This document shows, piece after piece, positions 51,501 to 52,498 of a stretch of DNA of 64,000 nucleotides. The DNA is taken from NCBI GenBank assembly GCA_948146395.1, contig OX411544.1, positions 32,818,457 through 32,882,456 of the forward strand, written 5' to 3'. The DNA is from Fragum whitleyi. Lineage: Eukaryota; Mollusca; Bivalvia; Cardiida; Cardiidae. Within the stretch, counting starts at the first letter, position 1. Every line of letters starts with the position of its first letter. The position numbers and the translations under genes were made by a program. The notes below the pieces were generated by a model. That model saw nothing but the letters and a program-made list of their open reading frames with translations, had not been told where the DNA came from and searched no databases.

Positions 51501-52498
51501 CGACCCCAATAAGCATATGCTTTCATCACAAGCAATCTAAATTAAATTAGTGTAAACTAAATACACTGAGCAAAAATGTAACTACAGACCCTATTAATTG
51601 CAGAAAAATAAAATTGTGTGTGATATGAAAAAGAATCACAATTAATCATTAGCTTTGTTATACTGAGGCAGATTATGGGCAGGTTTTGTGTGCCGGTTGA
51701 TTTTGCAAAATAAGTGGGGGGGGAGGGGGGCTTTAAAAAAGAATCACATTTCGAATTTTCAAGAAATGAGGAACAATATGATATTATTCTGGACAATAAG
51801 AAGGAATTATTGAACAACCATTTCATGTTTCTCTTAAGAGTCGCATAAGGGCTAATACCTAGTAGTTTGATTCAGTATAAAATTCTTCTTCCATTGACTG
51901 AACAACAAGAGCTATATTTTCTCTGCCATGTGTAAAACATTTTGTTTGTTGTTTCAAAATGAAAAAAAAAAAAAAATCTTAGAGAAAAAACAAAAACTAT
52001 TTCATTTCTTTTTGCAAAAATGTGACAAATTGGGAAATTTGTAGTATTTCCTTTTAAAGCATGTCATATGCCAAATAATTACTAGGTCATCAGTTTAATG
52101 GGTTCCACTTAGATGACATCAAAAAAGGTGAAGTGAATGAACACAAGTGTAAACATTTAGTAATTTCACTGGTTTTCCGGTGAAATTACCAATTGATAAT
52201 CTATTAAGATATCACGATGATCAGCCAGAAAACATTAAAAGTTATTGATTTGTTTCAGACCATGGAAATAGAGAAGAATATAGAGAATACCCGTAAATCT
52301 CCAGGACGAAGAAAAAGTAACGGCACCAGAGTACGCATTTCCACAACCCCAACAAAGAGTCCCCGTCGTCCACACACCCCGCCGTCCAGGCTTCCAAAAA
52401 ATTATGATGACTCCATCAACCCTATGGCCATGTCCGATGAGGAATTCGAAAAACAATTTGCGTCACAACGGAATGGTTTGGAAGAGAGTGTCATGTGA
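494..52498 (+). CDS. CEP128: CEP128-like centrosomal coiled-coil protein, whole spliced gene (28 coding exons)
   Basis: This spliced gene encodes about 1,026 residues that are nearly all coiled coil. In vertebrates CEP128 sits at the subdistal appendages of the mother centriole, takes part in microtubule anchoring and influences TGF-beta/BMP signalling at the cilium; this role is known for the family and inferred here. What I see is colinear similarity to remembered CEP128 along its length: TSRNLKSLD (15-23), VRFADDM (87-93), RDLSSDH (105-111), a VERRL block in exon 6, QWKLKVKQLERE from 423, GSIEKFK (776-782) and KWLRAQ from 804. All exon joins keep the frame and use GT-AG sites. Twenty-one of 27 introns are phase 0. 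The basic C-terminal tail (948-1026) appears disordered. Alternative exons are listed separately. Another long coiled-coil centrosomal protein is less likely, because the short non-coiled landmarks match in order. Confidence 0.88.
970..1068. repeat. Truncated 3' end of a family D element
   Basis: Resembles the 3' end of the element at 58428-60443: cacttgtaggggggg, then tattaatccactctgcgacag and a TAGTT end. The 5' part is absent. Confidence 0.5.
1181..2565 (+). mobile_element. Helitron-like tandem-repeat element, family E
   Basis: 5' hairpin TAGCTCGCCCGGGAC-GAA-AGTCTCGGAAGAGCTA, then a TCGGCG-type microsatellite, then five to six monomers of about 165-173 bp (catcattacttcatat recurs near 1524, 1696, 1869, 2035 and 2199). 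The 3' end has GGGCGAGCT, the inverse of the 5' arm, then the palindrome GTTGTCCGCGGACAAC and TCTTGTT. No ORF of note. Confidence 0.75.
2566..3171. other. Intron 1 stretch, nothing recognised
   Basis: A+T-rich sequence without a clear repeat, ORF or palindrome. Confidence 0.4.
3172..3393 (+). repeat. Hairpin repeat family M2, copy 1
   Basis: An element of about 220 bp running from tttcctgttttacaaaatt to cagcaaagggtt, with a central palindrome aagaaattgcttgtcagaag / caatttcttct. It is paired with an inverted copy 130 bp downstream. Confidence 0.75.
3521..3744 (-). repeat. Hairpin repeat family M2, copy 2 (inverted)
   Basis: The reverse complement of the element at 3172-3393, starting aaccctttgctgtttaatcc and ending acaggaaagggtt. 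Together they form a palindrome of about 570 bp with a 127-bp spacer inside intron 1. Confidence 0.75.
3990..4151. repeat. Hairpin MITE family M1, copy 2
   Basis: ttaaggcagtggacccgtaa at one end and its inverse at the other, with the central aaccgaggtttcc / ggaaacctcggtt palindrome. Confidence 0.8.
4566..4678. repeat. Foldback repeat
   Basis: Inverted repeat with outer arms atatagatgcacaa / cttgtgcatctatat and inner arms gtgatcaaaggt / acctttgatcac, about 113 bp. Confidence 0.65.
4679..6055. other. Intron 1 stretch upstream of exon 1b
   Basis: A+T-rich. A weak inverted repeat at about 5105-5195 (agcactgtgttca / tgaacacagtgc). It would hold the promoter of exon 1b if that exon is real, but no TATA box or CpG-rich block stands out. 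Confidence 0.4.
6056..6097 (+). CDS. CEP128: Candidate alternative CEP128 first exon 1b
   Basis: Encodes MAESPYKKIADNLE, 14 residues ending in the same NLE as exon 1a, with donor GTAATG at 6098 in the same phase 0. A TGA at 6050-6052 stops the frame just upstream, so this can only be a first coding exon. The ATG has G at -3 and G at +4. No promoter or clear acceptor is visible in front of it. A mutually exclusive start exon with its own promoter is inferred; chance resemblance remains possible. Confidence 0.5.
6106..6451. mobile_element. Tc1-like MITE (346 bp) with TA target duplication
   Basis: TIRs CAGTCAATCTTG and CAAGTTTTACTG flanked by TA on both sides (6104-6105, 6452-6453). It contains a further hairpin at 6241-6306. 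It begins 8 nt after the donor of exon 1b, leaving only GTAATG of the original donor context. A related 165-bp copy is at 39662-39826. Confidence 0.7.
6241..6306. repeat. Hairpin MITE family M6, copy 1
   Basis: Palindrome centred on gaatcgtctcattgagacgattc with outer arms tgttgt / acaaca. A close copy is at 35812-35878 and a degenerate one near 57975-58036. Confidence 0.7.
6815..7017 (-). repeat. Repeat family M5, partial copy
   Basis: Shares gctactattagggagggcgc followed by an aaatatggta end with copies at 17716-17935 and 37055-37567. Confidence 0.6.
7018..8049. other. Intron stretch before exon 2, nothing recognised
   Basis: A+T-rich with short ORFs of about 60 codons in both directions that look random. 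Confidence 0.4.
8050..8136 (+). CDS. CEP128: CEP128 exon 2
   Basis: Residues 14-42. Acceptor tgttttcag, donor GTAAGT, phase 0 on both sides. It carries TSRNLKSLDRMLDQYRD, one of the best-matching segments to vertebrate CEP128 and the main reason for naming the gene. Confidence 0.93.
8544..10181 (+). mobile_element. Helitron-like tandem-repeat element, family A (1.6 kb)
   Basis: T-run, then the 5' hairpin AGCTCACCTGAGCACGCAGT..., where the family consensus has GAGCAC-GAA-GTGCTC. Next comes a GTCCGTCTGTCC microsatellite, then units of about 300 bp (acgacatc recurs near 8659, 8960, 9260 and 9560). The end is CAGGTGAGCGAT, inverse to the 5' arm, then a GGCCCTCAGGGT hairpin and TCTCTTGTT. No transposase ORF. 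Confidence 0.78.
10273..10344 (+). CDS. CEP128: CEP128 exon 3
   Basis: Residues 43-66, a charged coiled-coil segment starting LRDDIGKTHQQIREERR. Acceptor catttacag, donor GTACTT, phase 0 on both sides. It lies about 90 bp after the 3' end of a 1.6 kb Helitron-like element. Confidence 0.88.
10574..10649. repeat. Hairpin MITE family M3, copy 1
   Basis: Palindrome aatggctca...gttgtaactccctatatg / tatagggagttacaac...tgagccatt, about 76 bp. Confidence 0.75.
10657..10920. repeat. MITE with 16-bp terminal inverted repeats
   Basis: ACCTGTCAAGCAAAAA at the left end and its inverse TTTTTGCTTGACAGGT at the right, 264 bp. An internal copy-like inverted repeat is built from tagctagggtcaaaactgt. It adjoins the hairpin at 10574-10649. 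Confidence 0.6.
10936..11277 (+). repeat. Repeat family M7, copy 1
   Basis: Contains ctaatcacac...tcatacatgagtgtgatt and aattgttttcattgagtaatga; the same blocks in the same order recur at 11840-12152. Confidence 0.65.
11479..11640. repeat. Hairpin MITE family M1, copy 3
   Basis: ttaaggtagtacacc at one end and ggttcactacctta at the other, with an aagttttcctaatg / cagaaaaccttgg central arm pair. Confidence 0.75.
11840..12152 (+). repeat. Repeat family M7, copy 2
   Basis: A diverged copy of 10936-11277. It ends about 16 bp before the first base of exon 4, so much of the branch-point region of that exon appears to come from the repeat. Confidence 0.6.
12168..12349 (+). CDS. CEP128: CEP128 exon 4
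   Basis: Residues 67-126 plus two bases of codon 127. A basic stretch (SPTRRRRKPRRST, 74-86) is followed by the conserved VRFADDM and RDLSSDHLNLETTFNRE block. The acceptor is tttcttaag, less usual than CAG, and the donor is GTAAGT (phase 2). S74-P-T-R fits the CDK consensus. The upstream intron sequence up to about 16 bp before this exon belongs to a repeat. Confidence 0.92.
12350..12945. other. Intron 4, one hairpin
   Basis: A palindrome ttgataattgtctcga / tcgacaattatcaa at about 12594-12631, otherwise unremarkable. Confidence 0.5.
12946..13018 (+). CDS. CEP128: CEP128 exon 5
   Basis: Residues 127-151 with the first base completing a split glycine codon. Reads YDMDTRRKIREISDDLKRFN. Acceptor atgattttag, donor GTATGT, phase 0 at the end. 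A 160-bp hairpin MITE begins about 60 bp downstream. Confidence 0.9.
13077..13240. repeat. Hairpin MITE family M1, copy 4
   Basis: ttaaggtagtggacccgtaa to ggtcactaccttaa with a central palindrome. It starts 59 bp after exon 5. Confidence 0.8.
13450..13649 (+). mobile_element. tRNA-derived SINE, 5'-truncated
   Basis: Retains a B-box-like ggttcgatccc at 13456, then the family body (tccgactatttgtct, tatgtgggatagcagctgg) and ends in ccccattcaaacaaacaaat. A full-length relative is at 53776-54050. Confidence 0.7.
14148..14261 (+). CDS. CEP128: CEP128 exon 6
   Basis: Residues 152-189, beginning VAERVERRLRMIQSELEGD, which matches the VERRL block of vertebrate CEP128. Acceptor cacaaccag, donor GTAGCG, a weak donor. 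Phase 0 on both sides. Confidence 0.9.
14487..14600. repeat. Hairpin MITE family M1, partial copy 5
   Basis: agtagtagacatttaatagt followed by the ctgaggtttcctaatg / caaggaaacctcag palindrome; the right arm is largely lost. Confidence 0.6.
14617..14905 (+). repeat. Repeat shared with 53347-53690
   Basis: Begins ttgatattacacag and ends near cggcaaagcc, tgtttatagatga. The same order of blocks is found just after the CEP128 polyadenylation signal. Confidence 0.55.
15051..15143 (+). CDS. CEP128: CEP128 exon 7
   Basis: Residues 190-220, glutamine-rich at the start (ALQQNQLQQQQNAMEE) and ending in YLQTETQKHR. Acceptor ttgtttacag, donor GTGCGG, unusual but the only site that keeps the frame. Phase 0 on both sides. 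Confidence 0.88.
15504..15750 (+). repeat. MITE family M4, copy 1
   Basis: Ends taacccttgtcatgctgaa and ttcagcatgacaagggtta-like sequence in inverse orientation, with internal agactgcacatatgtgcagt-type palindrome (here ggctgcacatatgtgcagtc), about 247 bp. Confidence 0.75.
16131..16205 (+). CDS. CEP128: CEP128 exon 8
   Basis: Residues 221-245, LESDLEDMRRKLDMSEGSKS onward, aligning with the LEQELE...NQSEGSR segment of the vertebrate protein. Acceptor tcatttcag, donor GTAGGT, phase 0 on both sides. Confidence 0.92.
16370..17568 (-). mobile_element. Helitron-like tandem-repeat element, family C (reverse)
   Basis: On the minus strand it starts TTTAGCTCCACTAGCTGAAA with the hairpin and GAA loop and ends with AGCCATTCATGGC and CTAGTT. 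It contains five or more monomers of 160-170 bp (catatagagaaatga near 16507, 16668, 16838, 16998 and 17165). The forward relative is at 55225-56266. Confidence 0.75.
17716..17935 (-). repeat. Repeat family M5, copy 2
   Basis: From ttctcctaataaatgctcc to gggagggcgctatatttag and aaatatggta. The ends are an imperfect inverted repeat. Confidence 0.65.
18051..18168 (+). CDS. CEP128: CEP128 exon 9
   Basis: Residues 246-284 plus one base of codon 285. Begins VDDLRNQIRRLETDRTR and ends with a strongly basic RERRRKRS. Acceptor tactttctag, donor GTAAGA, phase 1 at the end. Confidence 0.9.
18245..18480 (+). repeat. MITE family M4, copy 2
   Basis: ttaacccttgtcatgctgaa to ttcagcatgacaagagttaa, with internal gactgcacatatgtacagtc. 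Confidence 0.75.
18816..18978. repeat. Hairpin MITE family M1, copy 6
   Basis: tatggtagtggacctataat to tatggttccactacttta with a diverged central palindrome, 115 bp upstream of exon 10. Confidence 0.75.
19094..19242 (+). CDS. CEP128: CEP128 exon 10
   Basis: Residues 285-334; the split first codon is a methionine. Contains EVDEVRRNLEKSERQ, matching the ELEEVKRCMERKDKE segment of CEP128. Acceptor tgtttacag, donor GTAGGT, phase 0 at the end. Confidence 0.92.
19243..19643. other. Intron 10, nothing recognised
   Basis: 400 bp with no repeat I could match inside the window. Confidence 0.4.
19644..19909 (+). CDS. CEP128: CEP128 exon 11
   Basis: The longest internal exon, residues 335-422 plus two bases. 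TLTKDLENREKQ at the start and DAEKKRDEFKGRAQETVR at the end match LTRELENGEKQ and EAEKRREDLKLKAQESIR of CEP128. Acceptor cttattgcag, donor GTAAGT, phase 2 at the end. Confidence 0.94.
20048..20425. mobile_element. Non-autonomous hAT-like element (378 bp)
   Basis: 11-bp TIRs TAGTGATGGGC and GCCCATCACTA flanked by an 8-bp near-perfect target duplication, ttgtacac / ttgtacag (20040-20047, 20426-20433). The interior is A+T-rich with repeated ATCGATTA motifs and no ORF. hAT elements make 8-bp duplications. Confidence 0.75.
20837..21011 (+). CDS. CEP128: CEP128 exon 12
   Basis: Residues 423-481. Begins QWKLKVKQLERELDR, matching QWKLKHKKLERALE of CEP128. Acceptor cctgttacag, donor GTATGT, phase 0 at the end. 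A decayed partial copy of its 3' half lies within 150 bp downstream. Confidence 0.94.
21048..21160 (+). pseudogene. Decayed duplicate of the end of exon 12
   Basis: Two adjacent pieces copy the last part of exon 12: a short one at about 21048-21077 and a longer one at about 21083-21160 that includes the copied donor ggtatgtata. In the frame of the original exon the longer copy meets a TAA where the exon has AGA/GAA codons, and a base is missing near its start. It cannot be coding. It appears to be a failed tandem exon duplication. Confidence 0.75.
21191..22002 (+). mobile_element. Helitron-like tandem-repeat element, family A-like (short)
   Basis: Starts TTTAGCTGTGGTCGCATGAT without a clear 5' hairpin, followed by a GTCGTGTG microsatellite and five monomers of about 143 bp (ctctagaagccatatttttt recurs). 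The end is CAGGTGAGCGATTTA, a GGGCCACTATGGCCC hairpin and TCTTGTT. Confidence 0.72.
22349..22396. repeat. Hairpin near the left end of the 5.8 kb element
   Basis: tacgtcattttcg and its inverse cgaaaatgacgta separated by about 22 bp. Confidence 0.7.
23000..25376. other. Interior of the 5.8 kb element, nothing recognised
   Basis: The longest ORFs here are 67-80 codons and show no family I know. Unlike the surrounding introns it has almost no short bivalve-style repeats, in keeping with a single inserted unit. Confidence 0.5.
25377..25605 (+). repeat. Hairpin repeat family M2, copy 3
   Basis: taaccctttcctgttttaca to cagcaaagggtta, closely similar to 3172-3393. It is nested inside the 5.8 kb element. 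Confidence 0.75.
25766..26476 (+). repeat. Repeat X, copy 1 (uninterrupted, no TIRs)
   Basis: About 710 bp sharing ordered blocks with 42303-44230: aattgcaatccaa, cccgacc.tc.atctgca, gcgagtcgacgaagatcatc, cgttttaaaat, and a terminal hairpin ttgccttagcacatgg / ccatgtgctaaggcaa. It is nested in the 5.8 kb element. Confidence 0.7.
26844..27099 (+). repeat. MITE family M8, copy 1
   Basis: tgtgacccttcatgcgtaaa at the left and gcgtgacgggtcacat at the right, with ctgcgcagactgactagg internally. Relatives are at 28590, 36338 and 60763. Confidence 0.65.
27983..28368. other. Right part of intron 12
   Basis: Sequence between the 5.8 kb element and exon 13, with no repeat recognised. Confidence 0.4.
28369..28488 (+). 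CDS. CEP128: CEP128 exon 13
   Basis: Residues 482-521, AVRAAQDEQIRLKDVEINEL onward, typical heptad-rich coiled coil. Acceptor tttcttatag, donor GTATGT, phase 0 on both sides. The preceding intron of 7.4 kb is the largest in the gene and contains the 5.8 kb inverted-repeat element. Confidence 0.9.
28590..28847 (+). repeat. MITE family M8, copy 2
   Basis: ttgtgacgcatcatgccaaa to gcctgaagggtcacat, with a strong internal hairpin ctagtcagactgcgcgg / gcgcagactgactag at 28649-28683. Confidence 0.7.
29394..29525 (+). CDS. CEP128: CEP128 exon 14
   Basis: Residues 522-565, LENELHTAQTRVAQVTEDKN onward. Acceptor tatacttgtag, donor GTATGT, phase 0 on both sides. Confidence 0.9.
29622..30640 (+). repeat. 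Mosaic of truncated Helitron-like elements, families D and F
   Basis: A family D head (tatacttccacctatgaatt) is followed at about 29705 by a family F hairpin ATGCCCCCGCATC-GAA-AGATCAGGGGTAT and a GTCTGTCT microsatellite. A second F-like hairpin, ATGGCCCCGTTC-AAA-GAAGAGGGGGTAT, sits at about 30391. No complete element and no 3' end. Confidence 0.55.
30724..30779. repeat. Truncated hairpin MITE family M1 (right arm)
   Basis: Only tgacggaggttt and the terminal tacggttccactacctta remain. Confidence 0.55.
30960..31175 (+). repeat. Truncated, diverged family A element head
   Basis: ttttagcccactttgtgctt, agggtaagctattgtgaatc and a short GTCTGTCTGTC run; the tandem core has largely decayed. Confidence 0.5.
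31539..32782 (+). mobile_element. Helitron-like tandem-repeat element, family A2 (1.24 kb)
   Basis: 5' hairpin AGCTCACTTGAGCATGAAGT... followed by ATTGTGATCG and a GTCGTC-type run. Monomers are of about 165 bp (tatgtagcatcatc near 31840, 31998, 32177, 32344 and 32521). The end is CAGGTGAGCGATCT, the hairpin AGGACCATCTTGGTCCT and CTTGT. An inverted relative begins at 62768. Confidence 0.78.
32871..32922. repeat. Perfect hairpin MITE family M9, copy
   Basis: Arms of about 22 bp, gcaacactattgtaagtgcc and its inverse, with a 6-nt loop. Other copies at 41069-41145, 51410-51478 and 57694-57753. Confidence 0.8.
32997..33071 (+). CDS. CEP128: CEP128 exon 15
   Basis: Residues 566-590, QELKELSGAKAQAATELAEA onward, an alanine-rich coiled coil. 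Acceptor tgttttgcag, donor GTAGGT, phase 0 on both sides. A perfect hairpin with a stem of about 22 bp ends 75 bp upstream. Confidence 0.9.
33331..33575 (+). mobile_element. tRNA-derived SINE, 5'-truncated copy
   Basis: Shares tgtctctcaccaatgggttg, tgtgagatagcagctggag and the caaacaaac tail with the full-length element at 53776. Confidence 0.65.
33637..33710. repeat. Hairpin MITE family M3, copy 2
   Basis: gatagctcagtgtgaaacag and its inverse, with a gtaactgcctatatg / tataggcagttac core. Confidence 0.8.
33711..34167. other. Intron 15 stretch, nothing recognised
   Basis: A+T-rich, no match to other parts of the window. Confidence 0.4.
34168..34418 (-). repeat. MITE family M4, copy 3 (reverse)
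   Basis: aacccttgtcatgctgcata to ggttcagcatgacaaggatt, with agactgcatttatgtgcag internally. Relative to the copy at 15504 it is in reverse orientation. Confidence 0.7.
34595..35666 (+). mobile_element. Helitron-like tandem-repeat element, family A (1.07 kb)
   Basis: 5' hairpin AGCTCACCTGAGCACATCGT... , GTCGTCTGTCGTCC run, monomers of about 142 bp (cttgtttacactctagaggc recurs), then AGGTGAGCGATAT, the hairpin AGGACCATCATGGTCCT and CTTGTT. It ends about 300 bp before exon 16. Confidence 0.78.
35812..35878. repeat. Hairpin MITE family M6, copy 2
   Basis: Palindrome of 67 bp, cctatgttgt / acaacatagg outside and attggaatcgtct / agacgattccaat inside, 88 bp upstream of exon 16. Confidence 0.8.
35967..36113 (+). 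CDS. CEP128: CEP128 exon 16
   Basis: Residues 591-639, DLRQSYLEIQHREKAAREEA onward. Acceptor accatacag, donor GTGATA, a weak donor. Phase 0 on both sides. The frame happens to be open for 260 bp into the upstream intron, but that part runs through a hairpin repeat and is not coding. Confidence 0.9.
36338..36600 (+). repeat. MITE family M8, copy 3
   Basis: tgtgactcgtcatgcaaaaa to tatgtgactggtcaca, with a diverged hairpin near ctagtcagactgg. Confidence 0.65.
36934..37020 (+). CDS. CEP128: CEP128 exon 17
   Basis: Residues 640-668, VREAHVLQDLQRKLKKDKAE onward, aligning with the IQELMKHFKKEKSEAE region of CEP128. Acceptor caattgtag, donor GTGAAA, a weak donor. Phase 0 on both sides. Confidence 0.9.
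37055..37567 (+). repeat. Repeat family M5, copy 3, interrupted by a SINE
   Basis: atttctcttaattatagcgccctccc at the left and ttaggagaaatatggta at the right. Same family as 17716-17935. A SINE of about 216 bp is inserted near the left end. Confidence 0.7.
37086..37301 (+). mobile_element. tRNA-derived SINE with 14-bp target duplication
   Basis: 5'-truncated SINE body flanked by ttatagtagcaccc (37072-37085) and ttatagtagtaccc (37302-37315), 13 of 14 bases identical. The host is repeat M5, and other M5 copies show the uninterrupted site. Confidence 0.78.
37667..37930 (+). repeat. Diverged repeat shared with 44610-44895 and 60466-60715
   Basis: Shared elements are agcctgt.tgtgacatttt, the cagactgtgcaatccgcaca hairpin (ggtcagactgtgc / gcacagtctgacc) and gctatctatct-like text. 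Confidence 0.45.
38181..38278 (+). CDS. CEP128: CEP128 exon 18
   Basis: Residues 669-700 plus two bases, MELSEDKSSLKISKRNEEKY onward. Acceptor ttttacttag, donor GTAAGG, phase 2 at the end. Confidence 0.9.
38396..38540 (+). repeat. Possible tRNA-like SINE fragment
   Basis: ggtggagaggtagagcatcg and gaggttctgagttgggttac have the spacing of A- and B-box remnants. No tail or second copy was seen, so this is weak. Confidence 0.3.
38750..38816 (+). CDS. CEP128: CEP128 exon 19
   Basis: Residues 701-723, reading LEEENHKLLNRLEQTKHEFE after the split arginine. Acceptor tatattcag, donor GTAGGT, phase 0 at the end. Confidence 0.9.
39289..39387 (+). CDS. CEP128: CEP128 exon 20, first copy
   Basis: Residues 724-756, SQINETDVSRVKKLEDEIFM onward, ending GERRYD. 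Acceptor atactttgtag with a pyrimidine-rich lead, donor GTAAGT, phase 0 on both sides. It is duplicated in tandem 152 bp downstream. Confidence 0.88.
39441..39539 (+). CDS. CEP128: CEP128 exon 20', tandem duplicate exon
   Basis: A 99-nt copy of exon 20 with 7 base differences, encoding 33 residues in frame with S1N, E15Q, D16V and D33E changes and ending GERRYE. The AG at 39439-39440 and the donor GTAAGT are intact. The acceptor was copied with only about 5 nt of its own upstream sequence and now follows hairpin-repeat DNA, so it lacks a good pyrimidine tract. Whether it is spliced in, used in place of copy 1, or silent cannot be told from sequence. Confidence 0.5.
39565..39636. repeat. Hairpin MITE family M3, copy 3
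   Basis: gatggctcagcac...gttgtaactgcctata / tataggcagttgtaac...gagccat. Its left arm was duplicated together with exon 20 (39412-39433). Confidence 0.8.
39662..39826. mobile_element. Tc1-like MITE (165 bp)
   Basis: Ends aagtcaaacctatctt and gacaggtttgact g flanked by TA on both sides; related to 6106-6451. Confidence 0.65.
39903..40090 (+). repeat. Degenerate M4-like repeat
   Basis: ttaaccctttatctgct start, cactgcatgtgtgtgcagg and ctatactatctgcc. Similar degenerate text lies at about 41350-41530 and 44440-44600. Confidence 0.4.
40259..40336 (+). CDS. CEP128: CEP128 exon 21
   Basis: Residues 757-782, NLAQDMITEVDALMDIMSTG then SIEKFK, matching the IGKEIDAAC...SVEKLK segment of CEP128. Acceptor tcttgcag, donor GTAAGT, phase 0 on both sides. 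Confidence 0.93.
40571..40804. mobile_element. Foldback MITE with about 35-bp TIRs, PIF/Harbinger-like
   Basis: Ends GGCCCGAAGTTATAAAACTT and its near-perfect inverse, continuing to about 35 bp on each side, flanked by CAG on both sides (40568-40570, 40805-40807). A GGGCCC-type end with a 3-bp duplication suggests PIF/Harbinger. No ORF. Confidence 0.65.
41069..41145. repeat. Hairpin MITE family M9, copy 2
   Basis: gaggggttagtgcataacaa and inverse-like gttttgcgcttaccccttg; the core is diverged. Confidence 0.6.
41235..41288 (+). CDS. CEP128: CEP128 exon 22
   Basis: A short 18-residue exon, 783-800, TISVVKGAPNGSFMADIK. It is the only clearly non-coiled linker in the middle of the protein. Acceptor ttaatttcag, donor GTATGT, phase 0 on both sides. 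Confidence 0.87.
41845..42016 (+). CDS. CEP128: CEP128 exon 23
   Basis: Residues 801-857 plus one base. Starts MKMKWLRAQTREKIKYEQKL and includes LLQELAKREEVLDEL, matching KLQWLCEELKEREN...QIERQEQLLDEIH of CEP128. Acceptor ttttttcag, donor GTGAGT, phase 1 at the end. Confidence 0.93.
42211..44279 (+). mobile_element. Repeat X, copy 2, full length with TIRs and interrupted
   Basis: Inverted ends around tttcccatcaaactttcaat (left) and attgaaagtttgataggaaa (right) extend over about 50 bp. Its interior matches 25766-26476. A Helitron-like element of 1.18 kb is nested at 42908-44089. No ORF in the host part. Confidence 0.65.
42908..44089 (+). mobile_element. Helitron-like tandem-repeat element, family B (nested)
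   Basis: 5' hairpin ATACGCCC-GAA-GGGTCGTAT, ATTATGTTATGG, GTCCGTCCGTCTGTC run, monomers of about 167 bp (caactcctcct near 43017, 43185, 43351, 43520 and 43690), then GGGCGTATA inverse to the 5' arm and GCTCTTGTT. It is inserted in repeat X without a target duplication. Confidence 0.78.
44358..44407 (+). CDS. CEP128: CEP128 exon 24
   Basis: Residues 858-874, ELAHRELENLQAVEKLE with a split first glutamate codon. Acceptor gtgtttcag, donor GTATAT, phase 0 at the end. Confidence 0.88.
45128..46122. mobile_element. Mariner-like non-autonomous element (995 bp)
   Basis: TIRs CGAGGGCTGATCCAAAAGTT and its inverse (ending aacttctggatcatccc) flanked by TA on both sides (45126-45127, 46123-46124). An inner inverted repeat gctcccccgcc is near both ends. 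The longest ORF is 72 codons and not a transposase. It ends 29 bp before exon 25. Confidence 0.75.
46152..46268 (+). CDS. CEP128: CEP128 exon 25
   Basis: Residues 875-913, DHILNLTDELELRKIREAEQ onward. Acceptor ccttttattttag, donor GTAAGG, phase 0 on both sides. A mariner-like insertion ends 29 bp before this exon, leaving only the branch-point region and pyrimidine tract. Confidence 0.9.
46599..46819 (+). repeat. Degenerate hairpin repeat family M2
   Basis: aaccccttcctgattttcct start, agaaattgcttgtcacaagc / caatttct palindrome and a terminal atagggtta. Confidence 0.55.
46820..47278. other. Intron 25 stretch
   Basis: One small inverted repeat (agctatattttcactcat / atgaaatatagct) at about 47070-47110, otherwise nothing. 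Confidence 0.4.
47279..47316 (+). CDS. CEP128: CEP128 exon 26
   Basis: A 38-nt exon, residues 914-925 plus two bases, DKERQQIEERYL. Acceptor ttttattgcag, donor GTATAC, phase 2 at the end. Small, but needed to keep the frame from exon 25 to exon 27. Confidence 0.82.
47644..47707 (+). CDS. CEP128: CEP128 exon 27
   Basis: Residues 926-947, reading LQDTMRALQEEIQVANIKKQ after the split arginine, the last clear coiled coil. Acceptor ttttttccag, donor GTAAAT, phase 0 at the end. Confidence 0.88.
47840..49152 (+). mobile_element. Helitron-like tandem-repeat element, family B, second copy
   Basis: 5' hairpin ATACGCC-AGA-AGGGTCGTAT, GTCCGTCCGTCTGTCC, monomers of about 165 bp and a tail GGGTATATATGCGCC...CTCTTGTT. 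It begins about 130 bp after exon 27. Confidence 0.76.
49153..49987. other. Intron stretch around candidate exon 28
   Basis: Unique-looking A+T-rich sequence. Apart from the candidate exon 28 it holds an AATAAA at about 49806. Confidence 0.4.
49447..49464 (+). CDS. CEP128: Candidate alternative terminal exon 28 of CEP128
   Basis: After the acceptor tccattcacag the frame of exon 27 continues as PKKKQ and stops at TAA (49462-49464). A perfect donor GTAAGT overlaps the stop at 49461, so the site could also act as a 14-nt microexon; joined to exon 29 that shifts the frame and stops at 52269-52271. Either use replaces the normal tail. An AATAAA lies downstream at about 49806. No expression evidence is available. 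Confidence 0.33.
   Translation, partial: PKKKQ
49988..50151. repeat. Hairpin MITE family M1, copy 7
   Basis: ttaagacagtgtaaccgtaa to tgggtctgctatttta with a gaccgaggtttcctatt / cattaggaaaccttg core. Confidence 0.75.
50152..50312 (+). mobile_element. tRNA-derived SINE, 5'-truncated
   Basis: cactaatgggtcaataaat to tgcaaaactccattcaaaa; it directly abuts the M1 copy on its left. Confidence 0.65.
50942..51109. mobile_element. 168-bp foldback MITE
   Basis: TIRs CAGGGCTTGAAAATTCT and AGAATTTTCAAGCCCTG, flanked by gtcat on both sides (50937-50941, 51110-51114). The TIR resembles hAT ends, but only 5 bp of duplication is visible. Confidence 0.65.
51210..51520 (+). mobile_element. Second tRNA-like SINE family, interrupted copy
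   Basis: ctgtggtctagtggtatagg (A-box-like) and gtagtttgagttccac (B-box-like) head, then atagccagcc and ctctcagggacatgaaaa. A matching copy is at 61943-62165. A hairpin M9 is inserted at 51410-51478. Confidence 0.6.
51410..51478. repeat. Hairpin MITE family M9, copy 3, nested in a SINE
   Basis: tcgaggggtaagtgcaacac and its inverse, about 30-bp arms. Confidence 0.75.
51521..52258. other. Last intron stretch before the terminal exon
   Basis: G-runs at 51715-51730 and an A-run at 51962; no recognisable repeat. Confidence 0.4.
52259..52498 (+). CDS. CEP128: CEP128 terminal coding exon
   Basis: Residues 948-1026 and the stop TGA. Acceptor gatttgtttcag, phase 0; the other two frames stop within about 40 nt. 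The tail is basic and proline-rich, with S961-P-G-R, T977-P-T-K and S981-P-R-R, all full CDK consensus sites, plus T987-P. It ends SDEEFEKQFASQRNGLEESV and a final M. It is shorter than, and not obviously alignable to, the vertebrate C-terminus. Confidence 0.88.
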   Translation, partial: TMEIEKNIENTRKSPGRRKSNGTRVRISTTPTKSPRRPHTPPSRLPKNYDDSINPMAMSDEEFEKQFASQRNGLEESVM

